Part shown: in pieces, positions 36,601 to 46,041 of the stretch | Layout of the letters: every line of letters begins with the position of its first letter | How positions within the stretch are numbered: the stretch's first letter is position 1 | Source: Massilia sp. 9096 | Lineage (GTDB): Bacteria > Pseudomonadota > Gammaproteobacteria > Burkholderiales > Burkholderiaceae_D | Direction: 5' to 3' | Assembly: GCF_000745265.1 (NCBI RefSeq) | Contig: NZ_JQNN01000001.1 | Span: forward strand, 3,534,001-3,598,000 | DNA length: 64,000 nt | Position numbers and translations under genes: made by a program | The notes under the pieces: model-generated | Told to the model about the DNA's origin: nothing | The model's input: only the letters and a program-made list of their open reading frames with translations | Database searches by the model: none

Positions 36601-39531
36601 CTCGTCGAGCAGCGCGAATTGTTCTTCGCTCAAAGGCGGCACGGCCACCTGCAGCGCCGCTTCCAGCATCGTCGCGATGTCGCGCAGCGCCTGGAAGCCG
36701 ACCGTGGCCGAGGTGCCGCCCAGCGTGTGCGCCGCTTTCAGCGCCTGCGCCGACACCGCCCGCAGCGGTTCGAGACGCCAGTCGGCGAAGTCGGCCGCCA
36801 GCACGCGCAGCAGCTCCTCGCTTTCGCCGAGGTAGATGTTATACAGCGGCAGCGGAATCTCGAGGTCGCCGACGCGCTTGACGTTGTCCTCGTCCTGGGG
36901 GAAAGCGAGCACGTTATCGGGCAACTGCGCGGCCGACTGCGCGGGCAGCGGCTCGGGTTCCGCGTCGGGCTCGGGCTCGGGCGCCGCTTCGGCGTCGATG
37001 CCGGCTGGCGGCGCGAATGCGTCCTGCGCCTCCGGCTCCGGCTCCGTCTCCGGCACACCCGTCTCGACCGGCAGCTCAGCCTGCTCGGCCGGCGTGGTCG
37101 TATCCAGCGCGACGGCGGCGTCGAGCGCAGCGGCGATGTCGGATGCCTCGACGGCGTCGACCATGTCGGTCGGGGCCGGCGCCGGCGCGGCGGCCAGGTC
37201 GGCGGCGACGTCGGGGTCGGCAAAAGCGGCGGCTTGCACGGCCTGAGCCGGCGCATCGTCCAGCGTGAATGGTCCGCCTTCCTGCACGCGCGCGGCGGCG
37301 GCAGCCAATGCTGCGCCGTCGCGTGCCGAGCGGCCGTCGGTTGCCAGCTCCGCCACCCAGGCCGACAGCTCGGCATGGGCGTGCTCGATCAGCGCCAGCA
37401 GGTCCGGTGTGGCGGCGCGCGCTTCGGCCAGCCACAGGTTCATGCACTTCTCGACCGCCGCGGCGACACCGGCGAACTGCTCCAGGCCGACCATGCGGCC
37501 GCTGCCCTTGAGCGTATGGAAACCGCGGCGCAGCCGGGTCAGGGTTTCCTGGTCGGCCGGATTGGCGCGCGCCGACGGCAGCATTTCGCCCACCATCGCC
37601 AGCACTTCCTGGGCTTCGCCGATGAAGATCTCGAGCAGCTCGGCTTCGATGGCGCCGTCGTCGGCTGCCGGCTCGGCTACCGGCTGAGCTACCGGCTGAG
37701 CTACCGGCTCGCTCATCGGCGCGCTTGCCGGCTCGGTCACCGGCTCAGGCGCCTGCCCGGCATCATGCCCCGACACATCAGGCCCCGACACGACCGGCTC
37801 GCCCATCGCATCGAAGGGCAGCTCGCGCAACAGCTGCGCCTGCGCGTCGAAACGGAAGCGTTTGCGCGCGTTGTCGACGTTCTGCGCCAGTGCGTCGGTG
37901 AAGAAGCCGAGCGCCCCGACGTTCTGCGCCAGGTTGTCCAGGCTGGCGGCGCGCGCGGCGGCGTCGAACTGGCCGTCCGCGAGCGCGCGCACGGCCGCGC
38001 GCACGTGCGTGACCGCGCGCGCGGCCTGGTCCTGGTCGAGGATGGCGAGCGCGCCCTGCAGCTGGTGCAGGATCGGGTCGACGCCGTCGAGCGCGGCGCG
38101 CTTGCCGGCGTTTTCGTAGTATTCGTCGATCAGCTTTTCGACCTGGCGCAGGCCGGTGCGGATCTCGCCCGCCAGCACGGCCACGGTCTGGCCCTGCTGC
38201 AGCTCGCGCGCGAGCTCGCCCTGCCATTGCGGCACGTCGGGCGGCGTTTCGCCGTGCGCCAGCGCGAGCAGGCGCTGGCCGACCGCCTCGGCATGCTGGC
38301 CGAAGTCCTCGGGCAGCTGGCGCACCTGGTCCAGGCCATGTTCGACGAACAGCATCGCCTCGGCCATCTCCATGCTGAACTGGTCGGTGCGCGCGCCGGC
38401 CACCGATTCGCTGGCCGCCTGGCCGAGTTCACGCAGCAGCTGCGCGAGCGCCGGCGCGCCCAGCTTTTCGCTGGCGCCGGCCAGCTTGGCCAGGGCCTGG
38501 TCGAAAGCGCTGTCTTGCGGATCGACCGGCGTATCGGCGCTGGCGATGCGGTCCCAGCCCTCTTTGGTTTCGAGCAGCGCGGCCTTGGCGTCCTTCAGCG
38601 CGGCCTGGTCGATGCGGCCATAGCGCCGCTCCAGGTAGTCGTGCGGGACCTGGCCCTGGATACCCCAGGCCTGCGCCAGCGCGCGCGCGTCCGGCGTCGG
38701 CTCGGCCGCCTGGGCGATGAAGAACAGCGCGTCGCGCAGCACCGGATCCGGCAGGCTGGTATGGCCTTGCGCCATGCGCCGCAGCTGCAGGTTGATCTGT
38801 CCGAACAGCTGCTTCAGGTAGACGTCGCCCGCCAGCTGGCCTTGCGCGGCCAGGTCGGCCACGGTTTGCAGCGCCAGCCAGAACGCGTGCGGGCGCGGCT
38901 GCGTCTGCGCCTGGACGATCGGGGCCAGCGCGTCGCGCATCGCGGCGCCCTGCTCACGCTGGGCCTCCGGGGTAGCGCTGCGCATGAACAGCAGCAGCGC
39001 TTTTTCGAAACGCGCGCGGCAGGCGGCGACATCGGGCGCATCGCCCCCCTGGGCCGCCGGCGGCAGCGCCGGATCGGTTTCGAGCACCAGCAGGTCGCCC
39101 GGATGCACGCGCTCGGCGCCGAGCATCTCCTGCAGCGCACGGTAATACGGAAACAGGCGCGCCGGTTGGGGCGCCAGGGCCCCATCGAGCAGCTCTTCCA
39201 GGTATTCGACCAGCGCCTGGTAGGCCTGGCCCACCGTATCCGCGCGCTCTTTCGTGACCGCCAGGCCGCCGTCCTTGAAGCGGTCGATCGCCTGTTCGGC
39301 CGCCTCGGTCAGGCGTTCGACGCCGTGCACGTCGACCATCTGCAAGGCGCCGTGCGCCTGGTGCAGGTGCGACTTGGCGTGCAGGAGCAGGGTCGGCTGG
39401 GCTTCGGGGCTGCGTCCCGACGCTTCGTGCAGGGCCTTGGCCGAACGCTCGAGGGCGTCGCGGATTTCACCGATCACCCAGGACAGGGGTCCGGTGTCGA
39501 ATTGCGGCGCGATGGCGGATTGCTGGGTCAT
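33700..39531 (-). CDS. chpA: ChpA/PilL-type hybrid chemosensory histidine kinase
   Basis: 1943 residues. It is the CheA-type kinase of the Pil-Chp system that controls type IV pilus motility. In order: an N-terminal FimL/PilL-like helical region; Hpt domains with phosphorylatable His at H672 (FHTLKGSGRM), H935 (AHTLGGTSA) and H1249 (LHTVKGSARM), separated by long Pro/Glu/Ala linkers; a dimerisation segment; a HATPase domain around residue 1535 (HLLRNAIVHGIEPR, FADDGAGLD); a CheW-like domain; and a C-terminal receiver from ~1820 with acceptor D1872 (LMLVDIEMPRMDG). The second Hpt has Gly in place of Lys after HTL, which may affect function. A tandem 12-residue repeat lies in the linker. Last gene of the pil cluster. 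Confidence 0.93.
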   Translation of the reverse strand: MTQQSAIAPQFDTGPLSWVIGEIRDALERSAKALHEASGRSPEAQPTLLLHAKSHLHQAHGALQMVDVHGVERLTEAAEQAIDRFKDGGLAVTKERADTVGQAYQALVEYLEELLDGALAPQPARLFPYYRALQEMLGAERVHPGDLLVLETDPALPPAAQGGDAPDVAACRARFEKALLLFMRSATPEAQREQGAAMRDALAPIVQAQTQPRPHAFWLALQTVADLAAQGQLAGDVYLKQLFGQINLQLRRMAQGHTSLPDPVLRDALFFIAQAAEPTPDARALAQAWGIQGQVPHDYLERRYGRIDQAALKDAKAALLETKEGWDRIASADTPVDPQDSAFDQALAKLAGASEKLGAPALAQLLRELGQAASESVAGARTDQFSMEMAEAMLFVEHGLDQVRQLPEDFGQHAEAVGQRLLALAHGETPPDVPQWQGELARELQQGQTVAVLAGEIRTGLRQVEKLIDEYYENAGKRAALDGVDPILHQLQGALAILDQDQAARAVTHVRAAVRALADGQFDAAARAASLDNLAQNVGALGFFTDALAQNVDNARKRFRFDAQAQLLRELPFDAMGEPVVSGPDVSGHDAGQAPEPVTEPASAPMSEPVAQPVAQPVAEPAADDGAIEAELLEIFIGEAQEVLAMVGEMLPSARANPADQETLTRLRRGFHTLKGSGRMVGLEQFAGVAAAVEKCMNLWLAEARAATPDLLALIEHAHAELSAWVAELATDGRSARDGAALAAAAARVQEGGPFTLDDAPAQAVQAAAFADPDVAADLAAAPAPAPTDMVDAVEASDIAAALDAAVALDTTTPAEQAELPVETGVPETEPEPEAQDAFAPPAGIDAEAAPEPEPDAEPEPLPAQSAAQLPDNVLAFPQDEDNVKRVGDLEIPLPLYNIYLGESEELLRVLAADFADWRLEPLRAVSAQALKAAHTLGGTSATVGFQALRDIATMLEAALQVAVPPLSEEQFALLDETVERVRIMLQVFGLGELAPAQPELLARLEGLRDELGRLKADAVFGDGEGDPELAARLDELFARTYESILADPPLAGGALPQPLDTAPAPRAPLSGASDTADVDDLFDTYFDDPFGAAALEQAAPPAPADEPDAFAEPEALAESEELAEPEALAEPEELAEPEALIEPESPLEAEARAEAEPPAPAATEPASTIEPAAESDADADANTDTDADAVLASEPVFADELDPDLLPVFMEEASDLLPQIGNDLRQWQQSASSGADGALAQGLLRALHTVKGSARMAGAMRLGQHTHALETQIENMVHAGTTSPAAFDELLANYDQAMLLFEQLQQPPGAAPAQEPTPATAGQAGAPAREQAKPAPVEDSQAARTPLVRVRADILDRLVNQAGEVSITRSRLENGIGTLKNALNDFSDNLASLRRQLREVEMQAESQIASRLSVAGEREFDPLEFDRFTRLQELTRMMAESVNDVASLHESLARTVDGAGEDLAAQSRLTRELQRDLMRVRMVPFASLSERLFRVARQTAKETDKRVNLDIRGGAVEIDRGVLERMAAPFEHLLRNAIVHGIEPRARRLEAGKPETGELLIQVSQQGNEVELRFADDGAGLDLDRIRAKARENGLLAEDEQPLDADVAELVFEPGFSTADALTELAGRGVGMDVVRSEARALGGRVDVATQAGQGASFTIHLPLTLAVTQVVLVASGGRTHALPANLVDQVLQVREHELEAARASGGLTVQGETLPLHYLPELLREPGAPDVQRSHPVLLLKSSQARIALQVDEVLGNREVVVKNIGPQLARMPGIVGATVLGSGEIVLILDPPVLAGQAGRHAVAHPEATQPAAPAPQVPTVMVVDDSLTVRKVTQRLLEREGYRVLLAKDGVDALEQMQDTRPDLMLVDIEMPRMDGFDLTRNVRGNQATHAIPIVMITSRTADKHRNYALGLGVDAYFGKPYQEDVLLAAMAGLLGREI
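36111..36199 (-). repeat. 36-bp tandem repeats inside chpA
   Basis: Two nearly identical 36-base units (36111-36146 and 36147-36182) and part of a third. They encode an Ala/Glu/Pro/Leu repeat (EPEALA/EPEELA) in the linker before the third Hpt domain. Each unit is itself two similar 18-base halves. A further short repeat of a Glu-Pro-Val-Ala-Gln-Pro type occurs around 37676-37725. Confidence 0.8.
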
Positions 39532-39548
39532 GGATTGCTCGTGGTTCC

Positions 39549-41900
39549 TCAGGCGGCGACGCGGAAGCGCGACACCGAATTCTTCAGCTCCTGCGCCAGT
39601 TCGGCCAGCTGTCGGATCGAATGCGCGGTCTGCTGCGTGCCGTCCTGCGTGTGTTCTGTAATCGCCAGGATGTGCTGCATATTATGCGCCACGCCGTTGG
39701 CGGAGGTCGCCTGCGTGCCGGTCGCGGTCGAGATGCCCTGGATCAGCTCGGCCAGGCGGTTCGACACGCGCGAGATGTCGGCCAGCGCGGCGCCGGCCGC
39801 GTCGGACAGGCGCGCGCCCTCGACCACGCCCTGGGTCGACTTTTCCATCGCGGCCACGGCGTCGTGGGTGTCGGTCTGGATGGTGCGCACCAGCGCGCCG
39901 ATCTGCTTGGCGGCGTCGCCGGAGCGTTCGGCCAGGCGCTGCACCTCTTCCGCCACCACCGAGAAGCCGCGCCCGGCTTCGCCCGCGGACGCGGCCTGGA
40001 TCGCCGCGTTCAGCGCCAGCACGTTGGTCTGCTCGGTGATGTCCGAGATCAGTTCGGTGATCTCGCCGATCTCCTGCGACGATTCGCCCAGGCGCTTGAT
40101 GCGCTTGGAGGTTTCCTGGATCTGCTCGCGGATCTCGCCCATGCCCTTGATCGCGTTCTGCACCGCGGTCGCGCCCTGCTCGGCCGCGGCCACCGACTGG
40201 CGCGCCACGATCGCCGACTCGTTCGCCGATTGCGACACGTCGGTGATCTCGCCGGCCAGGCGCAGCACCGTCGACGAGGCGTCCTGGATCTCGCGCGACT
40301 GCTGGCCGGCCGCGACCAGCAGCTCGCTCGAGACCTGGTGCGCGCCGCTCGAGGCCTGGGTGACCTGCTCGGCGGTGCCGATCACGCGCACCACCAGGCC
40401 GCGCAATTCCTCGACCGTGTAGTTGACCGAGTCGGCGATCGCGCCGGTGATGTCCTCGGACACGGTGGCGTGCACGGTCAGGTCGCCGTCCGCCACTTCC
40501 TGCAGTTCGTTCATCAGGCGCAGGATCGCGGCCTGGTTCTGGTCGTTGGTGGCCTTGGCCTCCTCTTCCTTGGCCTGGGCCAGCAGGCGCATCGCCTCGG
40601 CTTCCTGGCGGCGCGCGTCGGCGCCGCGGGTGCGGTTGCGCGAGTCCTGCAGCATCACGCGCGAGATGCTGCCGGCCACCGCCAGCGTGAAGACCGCCGC
40701 CGCCACCAGCAGCCAGAACCAGGCGCTGGACCCGCCTTCGGCGTCGCGGTAGTTGCCCTGCAGCGCCGACAGCTGGCGGCGCAGGTCTTCGTTGTCGCGG
40801 AAGATGGTCTGCTCGGCGGCCTTGGCGGCGGTCAGGTCGGACATGTGGTCGAGGTAGGACGCGATCACCTTCTGGCACACGTCGAACTTGGCGCGCACTT
40901 CGTCCAGCTTGGCGCGCAGCTCGGGTTCGCGCAGCGGCGTCAAGCCGAGTTCCGGATTGCCGTTGAGCAGGCCGTCGACGGTCATGCGGAAGGTCGTGGT
41001 GTCGCGGCCCATCTGGAACGCCGTCTCGGGCTGGATGCCGCCCGAGGTCAGGAATTCGCCGGCGCCGCGCGACAGGCGCTGGGACAGCATCATCAGGCGG
41101 CCGAGCGCGGCCAGTTCACGCGGGCTGCCGCCGTGCGCGGTGCGCTCGGTCAGGATCTCCTCGGTCAGCGCCAGCATCTCGGGCGAGACCACGTCGAGCT
41201 GCTTGAGGCTTTCGTCGAAGCGGGTCAGCTCGGGCTTCATCTTGAGGATGCTGGCGGCGGCGGCGTCCGACAGCGCCCACTTGCGGCGCGCCTTGGCCAG
41301 CTGGTCGGCGGCGTCGCCGGCTGCGGCCGGGATGGTGTGGCCGTTGAATTCGCCGCCGCCGGCCAGCAGGGCCAGGTCGTGGCCGAGCGCGATGCGGCTG
41401 TCCTGCAGCTGGACGAAGGCGTCCGGGATGCCCTGCATCGCGTTGGGCGCGGCCTTGCCGACACGCTGCGAGTGCATCAGCGCGTCGCCGGCGATCTGGG
41501 TCTGGTTGGCGGCCACCGCGCCGCTGCCCGAATAGCGCCACAACGACAGCAGCGTCACCAGGATGCCGCACGCGACCGCGACCAGCAGGATGCGCAGCTG
41601 GCGCGGCAGCGACAGGTGGCCGATGAGGGGCAGGCTCAGGTCGTCGTCCGCGCCGACCGACGCGGCGGCCGCGGCGGCGGCGCGCTTCTTGCGGCCGGCC
41701 AGGTGGCCAAGGCGCTCGGCGGCATCGTCGGCCGAATGGGCATGCGCCGACCCCGGCGCCGCAGCGCCAGCCGGCGCGGCATGGGCCGAGGCCGCGGCCA
41801 GCACGCCGCTGCCGAATTCGGTGTCGGGCGAAGCCAGCACGGTCACGCCGTCGTCATCCTTGGAGAAAAAATCGGTCCTGAGTTTTGATGCGAATCCCAT
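39549..41900 (-). CDS. pilJ: Type IV pilus methyl-accepting chemotaxis protein
   Basis: 783 residues. The N-terminal ~100 residues are cytoplasmic and His/Ala-rich. Membrane helices lie at ~105-125 ([19 protein letters not shown]) and ~395-415 ([18 protein letters not shown]), bracketing a periplasmic PilJ-type sensor domain. A linker helix (residues ~420-470) leads to the signalling coiled coil, whose tip is [20 protein letters not shown]. It senses surface contact or ligands and feeds the ChpA kinase. It lies 17 bases upstream of chpA. The long cytoplasmic leader is not found in Pseudomonas PilJ. Confidence 0.95.
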   Translation of the reverse strand: MGFASKLRTDFFSKDDDGVTVLASPDTEFGSGVLAAASAHAAPAGAAAPGSAHAHSADDAAERLGHLAGRKKRAAAAAAASVGADDDLSLPLIGHLSLPRQLRILLVAVACGILVTLLSLWRYSGSGAVAANQTQIAGDALMHSQRVGKAAPNAMQGIPDAFVQLQDSRIALGHDLALLAGGGEFNGHTIPAAAGDAADQLAKARRKWALSDAAAASILKMKPELTRFDESLKQLDVVSPEMLALTEEILTERTAHGGSPRELAALGRLMMLSQRLSRGAGEFLTSGGIQPETAFQMGRDTTTFRMTVDGLLNGNPELGLTPLREPELRAKLDEVRAKFDVCQKVIASYLDHMSDLTAAKAAEQTIFRDNEDLRRQLSALQGNYRDAEGGSSAWFWLLVAAAVFTLAVAGSISRVMLQDSRNRTRGADARRQEAEAMRLLAQAKEEEAKATNDQNQAAILRLMNELQEVADGDLTVHATVSEDITGAIADSVNYTVEELRGLVVRVIGTAEQVTQASSGAHQVSSELLVAAGQQSREIQDASSTVLRLAGEITDVSQSANESAIVARQSVAAAEQGATAVQNAIKGMGEIREQIQETSKRIKRLGESSQEIGEITELISDITEQTNVLALNAAIQAASAGEAGRGFSVVAEEVQRLAERSGDAAKQIGALVRTIQTDTHDAVAAMEKSTQGVVEGARLSDAAGAALADISRVSNRLAELIQGISTATGTQATSANGVAHNMQHILAITEHTQDGTQQTAHSIRQLAELAQELKNSVSRFRVAA

Positions 41901-41948
41901 GTCAGCTCCGGGTAGAAACCTGTTCTTGATACAGTGAGTAACGGCCGG

Positions 41949-42500
41949 CTACAGGCCAACTTGAAGGAAACGCTCCTCGCGCGCGAGCGCGGACAGCGCC
42001 AGCGGCGTCCATGCGTTGCCGTCGGCGTCGAGCAGGCGGCCATCCTGCGGGGTCATGTCGGCGGCCTGGCGCAGGCCGAACACGCGCGTCACCAGCAGCG
42101 CGCACGGAAAACCCAGCGCCGGGCCGAACGTGATCAGGCGCTGCGCACCCGGCGACGGCGCCGCGGCGGGCGCCGGGTCGGGCGCGGCGTCCTGGGCGAG
42201 AAAGCGCGCCAGGTCGACCACGCCGACCAGGTTGCCGCGCACGTTGGCCAGGCCGAGATACCAGGGCCGGGTCAGCGGCACCGCGGCCAGCGGGGGCAGC
42301 GGGACGATCTCGCCGGCTTCGAGCAGGTCGAGCAGGTAGCGCACGCCGCCGATCTCGACGCCGAGCTGGTGCGCGCGCGCGCCGCTGCTGGTCTGCGCGG
42401 CCTGCATGCGCTCGAGCAGCTGCTCCTGGTACTGGCGCAGGCGCGCGGCGCGGCCCTGCTTGCCGTGCTCCGATTTGACGCCGGCGTCGCTGCCGGCCAT
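41949..42500 (-). CDS. pilI: CheW-like coupling protein PilI
   Basis: 183 residues. A CheW fold is recognisable from GARAHQLGVEIGGVRYLLDLL, VPLTRPWYLGLANVRGNLVGVVDLARFL and LLVTRVFGLRQAADM. It couples the receptor PilJ to the ChpA kinase. The N-terminal ~45 residues are a helical extension (LRQYQEQLLERMQAAQ). The gene abuts pilH, which ends two bases away. Position 4 in pilG-pilH-pilI-pilJ-chpA agrees with the assignment. Confidence 0.93.
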   Translation of the reverse strand: MAGSDAGVKSEHGKQGRAARLRQYQEQLLERMQAAQTSSGARAHQLGVEIGGVRYLLDLLEAGEIVPLPPLAAVPLTRPWYLGLANVRGNLVGVVDLARFLAQDAAPDPAPAAAPSPGAQRLITFGPALGFPCALLVTRVFGLRQAADMTPQDGRLLDADGNAWTPLALSALAREERFLQVGL

Positions 42501-42501
42501 G

Positions 42502-42870
42502 TCAGGCCGCGAGGCTGGCGATCCGCGCCAGCAACAGGGCCGGATCGACCGGCTTGACGAAGTAATCCTTGGCGCCCTGGCGCATGCCCCAGATGCGGTC
42601 GGTTTCCTGGTTCTTGCTGCTGCAGATGATTACCGGGACCTCGGCCAGCTCGGGGTCGCGCGCAATCGAACGCGTGATCTGGAATCCGTTCGCGCCCGGC
42701 ATCACCACGTCCATCAGGATGAGCTGGGGACGCTCGGCGCGGATCTTGGCCAGCGCTTCCTCGCCGTTGTCGGCGGTGGCGACGGTAAAGCCGTTGCGCA
42801 CCAGGATATCGGTCAGGTAGTAGCGTTCGGTCGGGGAGTCGTCGACGATCAGGATCTTTTGTATGGCCAC
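42502..42870 (-). CDS. pilH: Twitching motility response regulator PilH
   Basis: 122 residues from a GTG at 42870 (reads MAIQKILIVDDSPTERYY). It is a stand-alone CheY-like receiver: acidic pocket VDDSP, phospho-acceptor Asp in LILMDVVMPGANGF, Thr/Ser position SSKN and Lys in FVKPVD. In Pseudomonas, PilH opposes PilG and supports retraction. The gene order pilG-pilH-pilI and PilH-like text (GMRQGAKDYFVKP) identify it. Confidence 0.95.
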   Translation of the reverse strand: MAIQKILIVDDSPTERYYLTDILVRNGFTVATADNGEEALAKIRAERPQLILMDVVMPGANGFQITRSIARDPELAEVPVIICSSKNQETDRIWGMRQGAKDYFVKPVDPALLLARIASLAA

Positions 42871-42911
42871 GATGGGCTCCGTACGGTCAGGCGTAAGGTT
42901 AGTGTGCAAAG

Positions 42912-43304
42912 TCAGGGCTGCGCGCGGGCCGTATGGTCGCGCACGGCCGCCAGCAGGCTGTCTTTGGAAAACGGTTTGGTCAGGTAGGCGGACGAGCCGA
43001 CCATCGCGCCGCGCGCGCGGTCGAACAGGCCATCCTTGGACGACAGCATGACCACCGGCGTGGCGTGGAACTTCGCGCTCTTCTTGATCAGCGCGCAGGT
43101 CTGGTAACCGTCCAGGCGCGGCATCAGGATGTCGCAAAACACCAGCGCCGGCTGATGGTCGTTGATCTTGGCCAGGGCGTCGAAGCCATCGTCAGCCAGC
43201 ACCACCCGGTACCCGGCCTGGGTCAGGAATATCTCGGCGGATCGGCGAATGGTGCTGCTGTCGTCGATCACCATGATCGTCAGGCCTGTCGGTTGCGTCG
43301 TCAT
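42912..43304 (-). CDS. pilG: Twitching motility response regulator PilG
   Basis: 130 residues. Receiver domain with IDDSSTIRRSAEIFL at the N-terminus, acceptor Asp in VFCDILMPRLDGYQTC, the switch Ser/Thr in MLSSKDG and Lys in YLTKPFSKD. PilG promotes pilus extension and cyclic-AMP signalling in Pseudomonas. It is the first gene of the pil-chp run. A ~150-base gap with the rubredoxin gene upstream likely contains a promoter. Confidence 0.95.
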   Translation of the reverse strand: MTTQPTGLTIMVIDDSSTIRRSAEIFLTQAGYRVVLADDGFDALAKINDHQPALVFCDILMPRLDGYQTCALIKKSAKFHATPVVMLSSKDGLFDRARGAMVGSSAYLTKPFSKDSLLAAVRDHTARAQP

Positions 43305-43458
43305 AGTCGTGTTTACTTCGGTGTTTCAATTCAGCATGAAACCGCACGATAGCATAGCGCGCAGCGCTTGTGCATGAAGTGTTGCTATGATTCAACTCGA
43401 CAAAATGCCAACACCGGCGCGTCTCGAAACGGCCGGGTTGACAGGAAGAAAACGGGTG

Positions 43459-43644
43459 TTAAATCGCCGTCATCTCGAAGTCGTCCTTGCGCGCGCCGCA
43501 CTCCGGACAGGTCCAGTTCATCGGCACGTCGGCCCAGCGCGTGCCCGGCGCGATGCCGTCTTCGGGCGCTCCGGCAGCTTCGTCGTAGACCCAGCCGCAG
43601 ATCAGGCACATCCAGGTCTGGTAAGCCTGCGTTTCATTAGTCAC
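43459..43644 (-). CDS. rubA: Rubredoxin
   Basis: 61 residues from a GTG at 43644, supported by AAGGA seven bases upstream. The two iron-binding CxxCG motifs are intact: MCLICGWVYDEAAG and WTCPECGARKDDFEM. It is a small single-iron electron carrier, used for example with alkane hydroxylases or oxygen-detoxifying oxidases. An upstream extension of the frame is not part of the protein. Together with thiD and hemL it forms the usual Burkholderiales neighbourhood of pilG. Confidence 0.96.
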   Translation of the reverse strand: MTNETQAYQTWMCLICGWVYDEAAGAPEDGIAPGTRWADVPMNWTCPECGARKDDFEMTAI

Positions 43645-43770
43645 GTGATAATCCTTATTAATGAGTTGGTATCGAGGGTATTCGCAAAACCGTGGCGAGT
43701 GCAACGCGCAGTAGGTTCCCAAGGCCCCTATCTAGTAGAATTCAAGGTCAGGTATCTTAATCTAGGCGCT

Positions 43771-44580
43771 GTGCAAAACCAACCGTCTCCCCTCATCCTC
43801 ACATTCGGCCCGGCCGATCCGGTCGGCGCGCTGGGTGTCCAATCCGACGTGGCCGTGTTCGCCATGCACGGTTGCCATGGCCTGTCGGTGGTCACCGGGC
43901 TGCTGGTGGCCGACTCCGCGCGCGTGGACGACATCCAGCCGGTCGACAGCACGTCGGTCGTCGAACAGGCGCGCATGCTGCTCGAGGACATGCCGATCTC
44001 CGCCATCAAGGTGGGGACGATGGCCAACCTCGAACAGATCGCCGCGATCGCCGAAATCGTCTCCGACTATGCCGACGTCCCGCTGGTGCTCGACCCGTTC
44101 ACCTCCGCCCTGCCCGACTGCGGCACGCGCGACGACGACGTGCTGACCCTGATCCACCAGCTGCTGGTGCCGCAGGCGAGCGTGCTGGTGCTGTCGCAGA
44201 ACGAGCTGGCGCGCTTCGCCGATTGCTGGCGCGATCCCGCCAGCGAAGCCACCGTCGCCGAAGACGCGGCCGAGCTGACCGCTTCCGGCTGCGGCCACGT
44301 GCTGGTCACCGGCATCGGCGGCGGCGACGGCATACGCTGCAACCATTTATATGACGGCGACGGCCTGGCGCTCAGCCTGGACTGGGCCCCGCGCCTGGCG
44401 GGACCGTTCGTCGGCGCCGGCTGCACGCTGTCGGCCGCGCTGGCCGCCGGCCTCGCGCGCGGCGCCGGCGTACTGGATGTGCTGCCGCACGCCCACGACT
44501 ATCTCGACGGCGCCCTCGCCCATGCCCGCCGCTTCGGCATGGGGCGCCTGGTGCCCAACAAACTCTTCAAACGACCATGA
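43771..44580 (+). CDS. thiD: Hydroxymethylpyrimidine/phosphomethylpyrimidine kinase-like protein
   Basis: 269 residues from a GTG at 43771 ([14 protein letters not shown]). The ribokinase-like ThiD fold is seen: [18 protein letters not shown] (the family usually has SDPSGGAGIQAD), [29 protein letters not shown] and the anion-hole [17 protein letters not shown]. It phosphorylates the thiamin pyrimidine precursor. The N-terminal substrate loop is clearly diverged, so activity deserves caution. The stop overlaps the hemL start (ATGA). Confidence 0.85.
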   Translation: MQNQPSPLILTFGPADPVGALGVQSDVAVFAMHGCHGLSVVTGLLVADSARVDDIQPVDSTSVVEQARMLLEDMPISAIKVGTMANLEQIAAIAEIVSDYADVPLVLDPFTSALPDCGTRDDDVLTLIHQLLVPQASVLVLSQNELARFADCWRDPASEATVAEDAAELTASGCGHVLVTGIGGGDGIRCNHLYDGDGLALSLDWAPRLAGPFVGAGCTLSAALAAGLARGAGVLDVLPHAHDYLDGALAHARRFGMGRLVPNKLFKRP

Positions 44581-45881
44581 CCGAATCGACTCAAAACGCG
44601 ACTTCCCAAAACGACATCCTGTTCGCCCGCGCCCAGCAGACCACCCCGGGCGGCGTCAATTCGCCGGTACGCGCATTCCGCTCGGTGGGCGGCACCCCGC
44701 GCTTCATCACGCGCGCCGAAGGTCCGTACTTCTGGGACGCCGACGGCAAGCGCTACATCGACTACATCGGCTCCTGGGGCCCGGCGATCGTCGGCCACGC
44801 GCATCCGCAAGTGGTCAAGGCGGTGCAGGACGCCGCCACGCGCGGCCTCTCGTTCGGTGCGCCGACCGAGGGCGAAGTCGAGATGGCCGAGGAACTGTGC
44901 CGCCTGGTGCCGTCGATCGAGCAGGTGCGCCTGGTGTCGTCGGGCACCGAAGCGACCATGAGCGCGCTGCGCCTGGCGCGCGGCGCCACCGGCCGCGACC
45001 GCATCGTCAAGTTCGAAGGCTGCTACCACGGCCACGCCGATTCGCTGCTGGTGAAAGCCGGCTCGGGCCTGCTCACCTTCGGCAACCCGACCTCGGCCGG
45101 CGTGCCGGAAGACTTCGTCCAGCACACGCTGGTGCTCGACTACAACGACGTCCCGCAGATGGAAGAGGCGTTCGCCAGCATGGGCGATTCCATCGCCTGC
45201 GTGATCGTCGAGGCGGTGGCCGGCAACATGAACCTGGTGCGCGCCACGCCCGAGTTCCTCACGCGCATGCGCGAGCTGTGCACCGAGCACGGCGCCGTGC
45301 TGATCTTCGACGAAGTGATGTCGGGCTTCCGCGTCGGCCTGGGCGGCGCCCAGGCGCTGTACGGCATCACCCCGGACCTCACCTGCCTGGGCAAGGTGAT
45401 CGGCGGCGGCATGCCGGTCGCAGCCTTCGGCGGCCGTGCGGAACTGATGCAGAAGATGGCGCCGATCGGACCGGTCTACCAGGCCGGCACGCTGTCGGGC
45501 AACCCGGTGGCCGTGGCCGCCGGCATGACCACCCTGAAGCTGGTGCAGCAGCCGGGCTTCTACGAGCAGCTGGCCGCGCAGACGCGCAAGCTGGCAGACG
45601 GCCTGGCGGCGGCGGCGCAAGAAGCCGGCGTGGCCTTCAGCGCCGATGCGGTCGGCGGCATGTTCGGCATCTACTTCCGCGACACCGTCCCGGGCAGCTA
45701 CAGCGAGATGATGGCCGGCGACAAGGAGCGCTTCAACCGCTTCTTCCACGGCATGCTCGACGAGGGCGTGTACTTCGCCCCGGCGATGTTCGAGGCCGGC
45801 TTCGTCTCGGCGGCGCACGACGACGCAGCGATTGCGGAAACCATCGAGGCGGCGCGCCGCGTCTTCGCCCGCATCGCCTGA
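44577..45881 (+). CDS. hemL: Glutamate-1-semialdehyde 2,1-aminomutase
   Basis: 434 residues. HemL makes 5-aminolevulinate from glutamate-1-semialdehyde in the C5 haem pathway. [17 protein letters not shown] at the start, [17 protein letters not shown] and [11 protein letters not shown] mark the PLP fold, and K273 ([10 protein letters not shown]) is the cofactor lysine. [13 protein letters not shown] and GMFGIYF are also typical. Overlaps thiD by four bases. Confidence 0.98.
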   Translation: MTESTQNATSQNDILFARAQQTTPGGVNSPVRAFRSVGGTPRFITRAEGPYFWDADGKRYIDYIGSWGPAIVGHAHPQVVKAVQDAATRGLSFGAPTEGEVEMAEELCRLVPSIEQVRLVSSGTEATMSALRLARGATGRDRIVKFEGCYHGHADSLLVKAGSGLLTFGNPTSAGVPEDFVQHTLVLDYNDVPQMEEAFASMGDSIACVIVEAVAGNMNLVRATPEFLTRMRELCTEHGAVLIFDEVMSGFRVGLGGAQALYGITPDLTCLGKVIGGGMPVAAFGGRAELMQKMAPIGPVYQAGTLSGNPVAVAAGMTTLKLVQQPGFYEQLAAQTRKLADGLAAAAQEAGVAFSADAVGGMFGIYFRDTVPGSYSEMMAGDKERFNRFFHGMLDEGVYFAPAMFEAGFVSAAHDDAAIAETIEAARRVFARIA

Positions 45882-45905
45882 ACCATTGCTGTACGCTTTG
45901 TAACG

Positions 45906-45934
45906 CGGCCGATACGCAAGCGGCGTATCGGCCG
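45906..45934 (+). terminator. Perfect 12-bp hairpin after hemL
   Basis: CGGCCGATACGC (45906-45917) pairs exactly with 45923-45934 across a five-base loop, 24 bases after the hemL stop. No T-run follows; position suggests termination of the thiD-hemL transcript. Confidence 0.6.
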
Positions 45935-46041
45935 TGCTACACTGCGCGCCGACCATGAACAGTCCCTTACCACCCTCGATTCCACCGGCGCGCTGACCAC
46001 CTCACGTTGGCCGCGCCTGCCGTTATTTGCGCGAGCCCGAC

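Noticed and set aside
33805..40422. A 2205-codon open frame on the plus strand opposite chpA and pilJ
   Set aside because: It is antisense to two genes with clear domains. Its protein is Arg/His/Gln-rich with no recognisable motif, the usual shadow of a GC-rich coding strand.
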